A DNA stretch of 6,007 bases from Alphaproteobacteria bacterium (GTDB taxonomy: Bacteria; Pseudomonadota; Alphaproteobacteria; Rhizobiales; Aestuariivirgaceae). The notes beneath the pieces were generated by a model, which was given only the letters and a program-made list of their open reading frames with translations, searched no databases and was not told where the DNA came from. Positions 1-5,869 of this stretch are shown here, one piece after another. Location of the stretch: the NCBI GenBank assembly GCA_024279045.1, contig JAJRRZ010000295.1, positions 1 through 6,007 on the forward strand. Direction: 5' to 3'. A program made the translations under genes and the position numbers. The first letter of the stretch is position 1. The number at the start of each line of letters is the position of its first letter.

Positions 1-1638
1 CTTGCGCACGCGGGTAATTCCCTGCGGACGCAGCTTGTCGATGACCTGGCGCAGCCGATGGGTGATGCCGCGATATTCGGTCAGCACCTTGTCCACCAGC
101 TCGGGATCGCCACGTTTGGGGCGGTGTTCGTAGACACTTGTACACGAGGGGCGGTGCAGTTGCACCTGATAATCCCATTCATGGTGGTGGAAGGGGCCTA
201 TGACGGGATCCTTGCCTTCCATCTCGTTGTAGGAAACGCCCATGTCCTCGTAAGGGAACAGCTCCGATGACAGCACCCAGATTTCCTGCGCGTCATCGCC
301 GGCGGTTTCCACATCCACCTCGTTGATGAATTCCATTACCGAGACGTGTTTGCGCACCTGTTCCTTGCGCGGCAGGTAGACGGTGGTGTCGGTCCAGTCC
401 TCTTCCTCGGTGGACCAGATGAGGCGGTTGTCGTCGCGCCAGGGTGTACGCAGCTGTTCCAGAATGCGCAAGGAGGGCATGTCGTGCCGACTGCTCAGCA
501 GGTTGAACAATTCCAGCCCGATGTCGCGGGAAAAGGTGGTGTCGAGTTTGCGTTCGGGGATCTGCTCGTGAAACCGTGCGATGATGGCGTCGGCCTGTGC
601 ATCACCGGTTGGCCTGTCCGCATCCAGCAAATGGCGCACCATGGCCTCGATCAGGGCCATGCCGCGGTGTTCGTGCCAGTAGCCATCGTCCGGGTCGGGC
701 AGCAGCTTGCGCCACAATGTCTTCATGCCGGGAAATTCCGTGCCGGCGCAGTATTCCACCCGCGCATCCTCCGCCAGGCCGATGAAGAAGCGCTGCGCCG
801 GGCTGAACATGTCGGCATCGCCCTGTGGCGCGTTGGTATAAACCAGGTGTGCCGCCAGGTGAGCGGCCATGGCGCGATACAGTTCCAGTCCGCTGACATC
901 GCCAATGTCGTCCACCGCATCGGGCAGGTGCAGCGCGCGGCCCTCCACATAGGGGCGGAAGCCTTCCAGGTCGGCGCTGGCCGGGCGCAGGAAGAAATCG
1001 CGCCCCCAGAAGGCGCGCAGGTAGAAGTTGATCTGGCGCTGGACATCGATGAACAGCGTGCCCTTGCGCTCCTGCTGCAATACCGAACGTGAATCTTCCG
1101 TCTTCAGGCCGAAATAGTCGGCCTGGCGGGCCAGGTCGTGGCGATAGGCTTCCGCGCCGAAGTCGATCCACTTGCGCAGGCCCGACAGGGTGAGCTTGGT
1201 CAGCAGCTCGTCGAGTACCTCCAGCATGGGCCGCAGGCCGCGTGGCGCCTTCGCCGCCATGCGGTGCAGCAGTTGCAGATAGGCGCGCAACATGTCGGCA
1301 TCACCCAGGCGGCGCGCGGCCAGCGGCATGGTATCGATGATCAGTGCCAGCACGTTGCTGGAGGTCATGGAAGACAGCTTCAGCATGCCGGTGGCGACAT
1401 CGCGAATGATATCCTCGCCCACCTCGCGCACCACTTCCGGCATTTCATCCAGCCAGGATACGACCAGTTGCGGATCCTTCTTCAATCGGGCGAAGGCGCG
1501 CGCCCCGTCGAGATATTCCGTCAGCCCGCGCGGCGACATGTAGCGCGTCGCCTCGTGCACCAGCGTGTCGAGGTGCTCCTTCAGCTCCGGCGCGGCTGCT
1601 TCCAGCTCCTCGCGATATTCATCGACATCGACGCTCAT
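1..1638 (-). CDS. NorD/CbbO-like VWA-type adaptor protein, partial (C-terminus beyond left edge)
   Basis: Reading down from an ATG at 1636-1638, the frame stays open for 546 codons to the window edge, so the gene is cut off. The visible part matches the N-terminal and middle regions of NorD/CbbO proteins as I recall them. It has a helical start, then RKGTLFIDVQRQINFYLRAF (191-210), WGRDFFLRP (211-219), and a HLAAHLVY...LAEDARVEY stretch (260-296) like the ED-R-E motif of NorD and CobT. Further on are FPYEDMGVSYNEMEGK (461-476) and EWDYQVQLHRP (487-497). The von Willebrand factor A domain with its MIDAS motif would lie in the missing part and cannot be confirmed. Such proteins partner a MoxR-class ATPase (NorQ or CbbQ) in the cytoplasm to activate nitric oxide reductase or Rubisco. 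The matching ATPase gene lies upstream on the same strand, separated by 247 bp that contain a MITE-like element. The ribosome site is weak (GGAT at 1647-1650). The family call is strong; which enzyme it serves is unknown. Confidence 0.88.
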   Translation of the reverse strand, partial: MSVDVDEYREELEAAAPELKEHLDTLVHEATRYMSPRGLTEYLDGARAFARLKKDPQLVVSWLDEMPEVVREVGEDIIRDVATGMLKLSSMTSSNVLALIIDTMPLAARRLGDADMLRAYLQLLHRMAAKAPRGLRPMLEVLDELLTKLTLSGLRKWIDFGAEAYRHDLARQADYFGLKTEDSRSVLQQERKGTLFIDVQRQINFYLRAFWGRDFFLRPASADLEGFRPYVEGRALHLPDAVDDIGDVSGLELYRAMAAHLAAHLVYTNAPQGDADMFSPAQRFFIGLAEDARVEYCAGTEFPGMKTLWRKLLPDPDDGYWHEHRGMALIEAMVRHLLDADRPTGDAQADAIIARFHEQIPERKLDTTFSRDIGLELFNLLSSRHDMPSLRILEQLRTPWRDDNRLIWSTEEEDWTDTTVYLPRKEQVRKHVSVMEFINEVDVETAGDDAQEIWVLSSELFPYEDMGVSYNEMEGKDPVIGPFHHHEWDYQVQLHRPSCTSVYEHRPKRGDPELVDKVLTEYRGITHRLRQVIDKLRPQGITRVRK

Positions 1639-1672
1639 GGTTCGCCATCCGTGTTGTTGTGCCGCATGCCGT

Positions 1673-1839
1673 CTAGGCTCAGGACCCATAAATTTGCACG
1701 GCATCTGCGCCATTTGCGCTGCATATCAGCGCCCTTTTGTCCTTGGAAATACCTATGGGTATTCCCAGCGGACAAAAGAACGCTGATATTTTGCGCAAAT
1801 GACGCATCTGCCATGCCTCTTTATGAGTCCTGAGCCTAG
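1673..1839. mobile_element. MITE-like palindromic element with CTAG flanks
   Basis: The core (1677-1835, 159 bp) is almost one long inverted repeat. Its outer arms, 1677-1742 and 1770-1835, match at 53 of 66 positions without gaps (counted by eye). An inner stem, ATACC 1749-1753 with GGTAT 1758-1762, closes around a small loop. The ends read GCTCAGGACYCATAAA inwards. Both are bounded by CTAG (1673-1676 and 1836-1839), after which symmetry stops. A short non-coding element with inverted ends and a 4-bp flanking repeat fits a miniature inverted-repeat transposable element. A CTAG-like duplication is known for some IS5-family elements, so that family is a possible parent, by inference. Because CTAG is itself a palindrome, it could be part of the inverted repeat rather than a target duplication. 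The element sits between the ATPase stop and the NorD-like start, and any read-through transcript would fold into a long hairpin. Confidence 0.75.
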
Positions 1840-1885
1840 GAGCGTGCGCCGTGCATGCCCTGGGACAGACGAAGGCCTTGGCGGT

Positions 1886-2713
1886 TCATTCGCCGAAAAA
1901 GGTCTGCACCGCGGCCTGCAGCGTGTCGCGCATGTCCGGGTCGTCGGTCAGCGGCTCGACCAATGCCATCTGGCATGCCGCCACCGGGGAAATGCCCTTG
2001 GCGATGAGCCGACCGGCGTAGATCAGCAGGCGGGTGGACATGCCCTCGTCCAGCCCGTGGCCTTTCAGGTTGCGCGAGCGCTGGGCAATCTGCACCAGCT
2101 TTGCCGCCAGGTCGCTGTCCACTCCGGACTCGTGCGCAACGATTTCCGTTTCCACTTCCTCGGAGGGATAATCGAAACTCATCGCGCCGAACCGCTGCTT
2201 GGTGGACTGCTTCAGATCCTTCATCAGGCTCTGGTAGCCGGGGTTGTAGGAGATGACCAACTGAAAGTCCGGATGCGCACGTACCAGCTCGCCCTTCTTC
2301 TCCAGCGGCAGTTCGCGGCGATGGTCGGTGAGCGGGTGGATGACCACGGTGGTGTCCTGGCGCGCTTCCACCACCTCGTCCAGATAGCAGATCGCCCCGA
2401 TGCGCGCGGCCACGGTCAACGGCCCGTCCTGCCAGCGGGTGCCGTTGACATCCAGCAGAAAGCGCCCGACCAGATCAGCCGCGGTCATGTCCTCGTTGCA
2501 GGCGACGGTAATCAGCGGGCGCTTGAGCTTCCAGGCCATGTATTCCACGAAGCGCGACTTGCCGCAGCCCGTGGGGCCTTTCAGCATCACCGGCATGCGC
2601 ACCGCATAGGCGGCAATGTAGCGTTCCACCTCGTCGCCGACGGGATGATAATAGGGCTCCTTGTCGATGATGAAATCCTCGGTCTTGAACCCCTCGGTGT
2701 CGAATTCGGTCAT
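1886..2713 (-). CDS. cbbQ: CbbQ/NorQ-family MoxR-type AAA+ ATPase
   Basis: This 275-residue protein is a full-length member of the CbbQ/NorQ/GvpN branch of MoxR AAA+ ATPases, whose members are usually about 260-275 residues. Walker A is GPTGCGKS (46-53) and Walker B is ICYLDEV (108-114). A sensor-1 asparagine lies in ISYNPGY (154-160, N157), the likely arginine finger in STKQRFGA (170-177, R174), and a sensor-2 arginine in MSTRLL (225-230, R228). All key residues are intact. The hexamer uses ATP to remodel a client through a VWA partner of NorD/CbbO type, which is encoded next on the same strand. Known clients are Rubisco (CbbQO) and nitric oxide reductase (NorQD). Neither is visible here, so the symbol marks the family and norQ is equally possible. 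The start has a ribosome site (AAGGGAG, about 10 nt upstream), and the next upstream gene on this strand ends 169 bp away. Confidence 0.9.
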   Translation of the reverse strand: MTEFDTEGFKTEDFIIDKEPYYHPVGDEVERYIAAYAVRMPVMLKGPTGCGKSRFVEYMAWKLKRPLITVACNEDMTAADLVGRFLLDVNGTRWQDGPLTVAARIGAICYLDEVVEARQDTTVVIHPLTDHRRELPLEKKGELVRAHPDFQLVISYNPGYQSLMKDLKQSTKQRFGAMSFDYPSEEVETEIVAHESGVDSDLAAKLVQIAQRSRNLKGHGLDEGMSTRLLIYAGRLIAKGISPVAACQMALVEPLTDDPDMRDTLQAAVQTFFGE

Positions 2714-2882
2714 GGTCTATGCGCTCCCTTGCTGCTGGCCGCTGCATGTTTACGCCTGTGGCCGCGTGTGCCTCGTTCCTGTTGCGGGGCCCGGCGGCCC
2801 TGTGTTTCCCGCTGTATTGGCAATGGTTCGCCGTGTACCTGAAGGAACGGCGGCTGTCATTATCAGTGTGGCATTTTCTGGA

Positions 2883-3323
2883 TTATCTGGAGGATGATTC
2901 CTCCGGCACTCCCTCCGGTGCAGCTTCTGGCGTGGTGGCCGATGTGCGTGTCGGCGTGGTTGCGGGCGCTCCGCATTCTCTCAGCAGCTGCAGCATGCGC
3001 AGCAGTGTCGCTTCGTCCAGTTTGCCGATGCATTCGGCCAGACGGTTGGCCAGTTCGGTGGCGCGCGGCGACAGGCCGGATGTGTCGATTACCGGTTTGG
3101 GGTGCGACAGGCGCGCCAGTTCGGCCAGTTCTTCGGCTTCGTCCCAGATAATGTTGAACACCGCAATGACGCGCTGCACCAGCCACCATGAAGGCCTGCC
3201 GCGGCGCCCGTGCTCCAGTGCGGAGAGATAGGCCGCGCTCACCCCCAGTTCATCGGCCAGTTGCTGCAGTGTCATGCCACGCTGGCGGCGCAGGTCGCGC
3301 ACCCGTGCTCCAAATGGCGTCAT
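2883..3323 (-). CDS. XRE-family helix-turn-helix transcriptional regulator
   Basis: The protein has 146 residues from the chosen start MTPFGARVRD. Residues 4-60 form a Cro/C1-type helix-turn-helix, with GMTLQQLADELGVSAAYLSA (16-35) and the following LEHGRRGRPS holding the turn and recognition helices. A second conserved helical part follows (about 60-117, with RLSHPKPVIDTSGLSPRATE at 71-90). The tail from about 118 is rich in Pro, Thr, Ser and Glu and looks disordered. It is a small cytoplasmic DNA-binding protein of a type I recall as common in Pseudomonadota; its target is unknown. The start at 3323 is preferred because GGGGAA (3329-3334) is a well-placed ribosome site. Extending the frame upstream to TTG at 3389 would run through the terminator hairpin of the preceding gene. 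The gene lies between the DsrE-like gene and the ATPase, all on the minus strand, so it may regulate either. Confidence 0.87.
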   Translation of the reverse strand: MTPFGARVRDLRRQRGMTLQQLADELGVSAAYLSALEHGRRGRPSWWLVQRVIAVFNIIWDEAEELAELARLSHPKPVIDTSGLSPRATELANRLAECIGKLDEATLLRMLQLLRECGAPATTPTRTSATTPEAAPEGVPEESSSR

Positions 3324-3328
3324 GCGAA

Positions 3329-3334
3329 TTCCCC
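3329..3334 (-). promoter_or_regulatory. Ribosome binding site fixing the XRE regulator start
   Basis: On the minus strand GGGGAA lies 5 nt before the ATG at 3321-3323. The upstream in-frame ATG codons (MMAP, MEEN) have no such site, so this decides the start. Confidence 0.55.
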
Positions 3335-3362
3335 GGCGGTTTTCTTCCATTGGCGCCATCAT

Positions 3363-3403
3363 GAAAGAAAAAGAACGCGCCGGGCACAAGTCCCGGCGCG
3401 TTC
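3363..3403 (-). terminator. Intrinsic terminator of the DsrE-like gene
   Basis: On the minus strand a perfect 12-bp GC-rich stem (GAACGCGCCGGG with its complement, 3392-3403 and 3373-3384) encloses a 7-nt loop. It is followed at once by TTTTTCTTTC (3372 down to 3363). It lies 67 bp past the DsrE-like stop and only 39 bp before the XRE start, so it should separate those two transcripts. The promoter of the XRE gene would then have to overlap this hairpin or depend on read-through. Confidence 0.93.
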
Positions 3404-3470
3404 GGGAGTTCGGACGCTGGCCTGACCGGGGGCAGCTGGGCCCGCATCCGAATCCGTGTTTCGGGTTGCC

Positions 3471-3971
3471 TCACGGCTTGACGTAGGCATAGCCCTGTTG
3501 CTGCAAATGCCCCAGTTCGGCCACGCCGGAGGGCACAATGTCTTCCTTGAACACGTCGAACAAATCCTTCTCGGAGTCGATCTTGCGCCCGCGCAGGGTG
3601 TTGGCGCACACGAGGAAGGCGACATTCTGCGACTTCAGCGCGGTGATGCGCGTTTTCAGGCCATCGTCCTTCAGCGCTTGCTTCAGCAGGTTCACGCCGT
3701 TGCCGTGCAGCACCACCTTCAGAACCATGTTGTCCGCGCCCACGGCATTGATGTGGTTCTGGATGTTGCGCAGCGCGCCGCGATATTTCTTGTTCTTTTC
3801 GCCGCCGTTGTAGTTGATGTGATAGACCACCTTCTGCTTGCCATAGCGCTCCGCTGCCTGGCCCGGCACCGAGAGCGCCATCATCGCCACGGCGAACAGT
3901 GCCAGCAGCATGGCCAGCCAGCGCCGCTTGCCCGATGTTGCGACGCATGTGGAAAGATGTGTTGCAGACAT
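3471..3971 (-). CDS. Exported DsrE-family (DsrE/DsrF-like) protein
   Basis: This is a 166-residue protein. Residues 1-40 form a Sec signal peptide: a positive stretch SGKRRW (13-18), a hydrophobic core LAMLLALFAVAMMALSV (19-35), and a likely signal peptidase I site near PGQAA (36-40). The mature part (41-166) has the DsrE-like alpha/beta pattern: KVVYHINYNGG (47-57), a helix RGALRNIQNHINAVG (64-78), strand MVLKVVLHGNGV (82-93), then NVAFLVCANTLRGRKI (116-131). Its single mature cysteine, Cys122, sits where a sulfur-carrying cysteine would be expected in this family. Family knowledge suggests binding or transfer of persulfide sulfur; export suggests a periplasmic role, which is unusual beside the cytoplasmic DsrEFH/TusBCD proteins. 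The start at 3971 is chosen for the strong ribosome site AGGGAGGA and because it gives a clean signal peptide. The gene ends at a strong terminator and lies downstream of the membrane regulator on the same strand. Confidence 0.87.
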   Translation of the reverse strand: MSATHLSTCVATSGKRRWLAMLLALFAVAMMALSVPGQAAERYGKQKVVYHINYNGGEKNKKYRGALRNIQNHINAVGADNMVLKVVLHGNGVNLLKQALKDDGLKTRITALKSQNVAFLVCANTLRGRKIDSEKDLFDVFKEDIVPSGVAELGHLQQQGYAYVKP

Positions 3972-3977
3972 GGTGTT

Positions 3978-3985
3978 TCCTCCCT
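3978..3985 (-). promoter_or_regulatory. Strong ribosome binding site of the DsrE-like gene
   Basis: AGGGAGGA on the minus strand lies 6 nt upstream of the ATG at 3969-3971. It rules against the longer frame starting near 4070, whose extra 33 residues would precede the signal peptide. Confidence 0.8.
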
Positions 3986-4090
3986 GAAAACGGTTGCCCG
4001 TATCATGTTCCGCCCAGGCTCTTGTATGTTGTGATTGCATGTTGGGAAGAGCGTCCGGCGTATTGTCCATCGCAAAATGCCCGGCGGTGG

Positions 4091-4184
4091 AAAAATAGAA
4101 AAATGGGCGGCTCCGGTCCGCACCTGCCTAGAGGGAAGGGCCGCATCCGTCGGTATGACGGGTTGGAAGGCGCCGACCGGAGCC
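4091..4184 (-). terminator. Long-range terminator-like structure after the membrane regulator
   Basis: On the minus strand GGCTCCGGTC (4184-4175) pairs perfectly with GACCGGAGCC (4118-4109) across 56 nt. The enclosed part holds a smaller hairpin, CCGTC/GACGG (4147-4151 with 4157-4161). After the 3' arm comes GCCCATTTTTCTATTTTT, which gives two T runs. A compound terminator for the regulator gene, whose stop is 23 bp upstream, fits best. The first T run begins 6 nt after the stem (T at 4103), so termination may be weak. A leader structure acting on the DsrE-like gene is the alternative. No convincing promoter was seen between 3986 and 4090. Confidence 0.6.
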
Positions 4185-4206
4185 GTATGCAACATGGCGC
4201 ATATGC

Positions 4207-5613
4207 TCAGGTTTCGCCATCAGGCGCTTCACTGGTTTTTTCCGGGGTTTTCCCCGGGCAGGCATCCAGCCCCAGCCTGGCGGCGATGGAAACCATTTTC
4301 GTGGTGTTGGCGAAACCGGTCTTCTTCAGCAGGTTGGCGCGGTGATATTCCACCGTCTTCGGGGCGATGCCGAGCCGCCGGGCGATCTCCTTGCTGGACA
4401 GTCCCTCGCACAGGCAGGCCAGCACCTGCAGTTCGCGGCGGGTGAGATCCTCGAAGCGGGCCTTGTCCACCGGGCTGACGCCGCCAGCTTCCAATACGCC
4501 GGCCTCGGCCACGCTGGCGCGCAGGCGCAGTTCTTCAGCCTGGCGCTGACGCCATGCCCAGGCGGCCAGAAATGCCGCAAAGCCCACCGCCAACAGCGCC
4601 ACCCAGAGCAGCCAGTCGCGCCCGCCGTCGGCGCGCTCGCGCGCGGCGGCGTCGAACTCCGCCAGCAGCCGTTCCACCTCCACATACGACAATGGTGGCG
4701 CCCAGCCCGTCTGCAAGCCACAGGTCTGCCGTTCGCTCTTCAGCCGCATGCGCAGCAGCACTTCCAGCACCTGCCCGGCCAGCCCGCGGCTGACACCATC
4801 ACGCGCCACGAAGGGCCATTCGGGATACAGCCTGCTGGACACTTTCCAGGGGAAACCCGCCTGCGGCACTTCGTGCAGGATGCGGATGCGCTTCATGTCC
4901 AGCCGGCCTTCGCGCACCATGCTCTCCAGCAGGCCGGTGCGCACGATGCCGATGTCGGCCTTGCCCTTGAGCACCGCATCTACGATGCGATCCTGCGGGA
5001 AGCCGGTGAAATACATGTGAACGCCGCCATCCAGCAGGTCGATGCCCAGCCGCCTGAACTCGCGCCAGCCGACGAGGAAGCCGCCGAAGGCGCGCTCGCT
5101 CACCGCCGCCACGGTGTGCGAACGGGCATCGGCCAGATCCTCCACTTGCGGATGATCGGCGCGGGTGAAGATGACGCTGCCGAAGCGCAGTACCGGCTGG
5201 CCATCTTCCGTGAATCGGGTGAGAGTTGCCAGGGCGGAGAGATTGAAGCGCCGCGCCAGCGCCACGTAATGGCCGGGGTTGGTGATGAGGAAATCCAGCG
5301 CCTGGCGCGAGAGCAGCTCCGTGGCGGACTCCAGCGTCATGCGCACCAACCGGAAGCGCCAGGCCGGCAGGCGGGCATTCAGGCAGGCGATCAACGGCTC
5401 CCAGCGGCGCGTGGCATGTTCCACGCCGCGATAGGCCAGCACGCCGATGCGTACCTCACGTGGCAGAAGCTTTGCTGTCGTGCGGCTGGTTGTATCGCCG
5501 GCCTGCTGCGCCAGTGCCGAGCTCGCCAGCGGCAGCATACAGATCGTCAAGAATATCAGCAGGGCCAGCGCCGGAGCGCAGCCTTGCATGGTGGGCAGCA
5601 TCACCCGTCGCAT
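4207..5613 (-). CDS. Membrane-anchored one-component regulator: PhnD/TtrS-like periplasmic domain fused to LuxR/FixJ-type HTH
   Basis: The protein has 468 residues from the chosen start MRRVMLPTMQ. Residues 1-36 form a signal peptide or first membrane anchor, with hydrophobic core ALALLIFLTICMLPLASSAL (15-34). Residues 53-320 resemble the PhnD-type periplasmic domain of TtrS-like sensor kinases: EVRIGVLAYRG (53-63), LDFLITNPGHYVAL (106-119), FGSVIFTRADHP (144-155), ERAFGGFLVGWREF (173-186), KADIGIVRTGLLE (218-230) and RLYPEWPFVA (261-270). One membrane helix follows (334-353), then a short linker. A LuxR/FixJ helix-turn-helix ends the protein: LTRRELQVLACLCEGLSSKE (390-409) through IARRLGIAPKTVEYHRANLL (410-429). 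No histidine kinase or receiver domain is present. It should sense a small anion or compound in the periplasm and bind DNA directly from the membrane. The ligand is unknown; tetrathionate or another sulfur compound is an inference from TtrS and the DsrE-like neighbour. It is divergent from cobS. Confidence 0.88.
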   Translation of the reverse strand: MRRVMLPTMQGCAPALALLIFLTICMLPLASSALAQQAGDTTSRTTAKLLPREVRIGVLAYRGVEHATRRWEPLIACLNARLPAWRFRLVRMTLESATELLSRQALDFLITNPGHYVALARRFNLSALATLTRFTEDGQPVLRFGSVIFTRADHPQVEDLADARSHTVAAVSERAFGGFLVGWREFRRLGIDLLDGGVHMYFTGFPQDRIVDAVLKGKADIGIVRTGLLESMVREGRLDMKRIRILHEVPQAGFPWKVSSRLYPEWPFVARDGVSRGLAGQVLEVLLRMRLKSERQTCGLQTGWAPPLSYVEVERLLAEFDAAARERADGGRDWLLWVALLAVGFAAFLAAWAWRQRQAEELRLRASVAEAGVLEAGGVSPVDKARFEDLTRRELQVLACLCEGLSSKEIARRLGIAPKTVEYHRANLLKKTGFANTTKMVSIAARLGLDACPGKTPEKTSEAPDGET

Positions 5614-5869
5614 CGCATCCCTTCCCTCGGCGACCCGAACGGTTTCGCCTGTCAGCATAACATGAAAGTCCTGCTTGAAAAGCCACCACCGGATACCTCT
5701 GCCCAAGCCTCGAAAAACTGTTGGCGCTGCCCATGTTCAGGGCATAAAAAAGCGCCTGCTTGAGCCGTTTGCGCGAAAGGGTTATCAACCCTCAACCATG
5801 GTGCTTCAGTTGGCAGGCTCGCCAATCTGGGCGCTAGCAGCAATATGATACAGCCGATCGGACACACCC
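5614..5869. promoter_or_regulatory. Divergent intergenic region with three dyads and weak promoter candidates
   Basis: This 256-bp gap separates the minus-strand regulator from plus-strand cobS and must hold both promoters. Three short palindromes are visible: TGCCC-N7-GGGCA (5728-5744), AGGGTTATCAACCCT (5778-5792) and TTGGC-N6-GCCAA (5810-5825). On the plus strand TTGAGC (5760-5765) and TATCAA (5783-5788) are 17 bp apart and form a weak sigma-70-like pair; the second dyad covers the -10 part. A better -10, TATGAT (5844-5849), lies 20 bp before the cobS ATG but has no good -35. No cobalamin riboswitch was recognised, though I cannot fold the RNA to exclude one. Confidence 0.35.
5619..5627 (-). 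promoter_or_regulatory. Ribosome binding site fixing the membrane regulator start
   Basis: AGGGAAGGG on the minus strand lies 5 nt before the ATG at 5611-5613. The resulting protein begins with a normal signal/anchor segment. The longer frame from 5706 adds 31 residues rich in charged and polar positions and has no comparable site. Confidence 0.65.

Noticed and set aside
346..1092. Open plus-strand frame of 248 codons, and smaller frames in the same region
   Set aside because: They oppose the NorD/CbbO-like gene, which stays open for 546 codons and carries family motifs.
1886..2713. Firm norQ assignment
   Set aside because: CbbQ and NorQ cannot be told apart safely by eye, and neither Rubisco nor nitric oxide reductase genes are in view.
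1799..2842. Open plus-strand frame of 347 codons
   Set aside because: It is antisense to the ATPase gene with all its motifs intact, and it starts inside the MITE-like element. No domain is recognisable.
2714..2882. Possible promoter or operator upstream of the ATPase
   Set aside because: Only a short GGGCC/GGCCC inverted repeat and no credible -35/-10 pair were seen; the ATPase may be cotranscribed with the XRE gene.
2889..2904. Hairpin GGAGGA-tgat-TCCTCC near the XRE gene end
   Set aside because: It lies inside the last codons of the gene and has no T run after it, so it is not a convincing terminator.
3250..3948. Minus-strand frame of 232 codons overlapping the DsrE-like and XRE genes
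   Set aside because: It is out of frame with both recognisable genes, runs through the terminator and shows no domain.
4342..5763. Open plus-strand frame of 473 codons
   Set aside because: It lies antisense to the membrane regulator, which has recognisable domains and a ribosome site. The translation is rich in His, Gln, Ala and Arg with no family motifs, typical of antisense frames in GC-rich genes.
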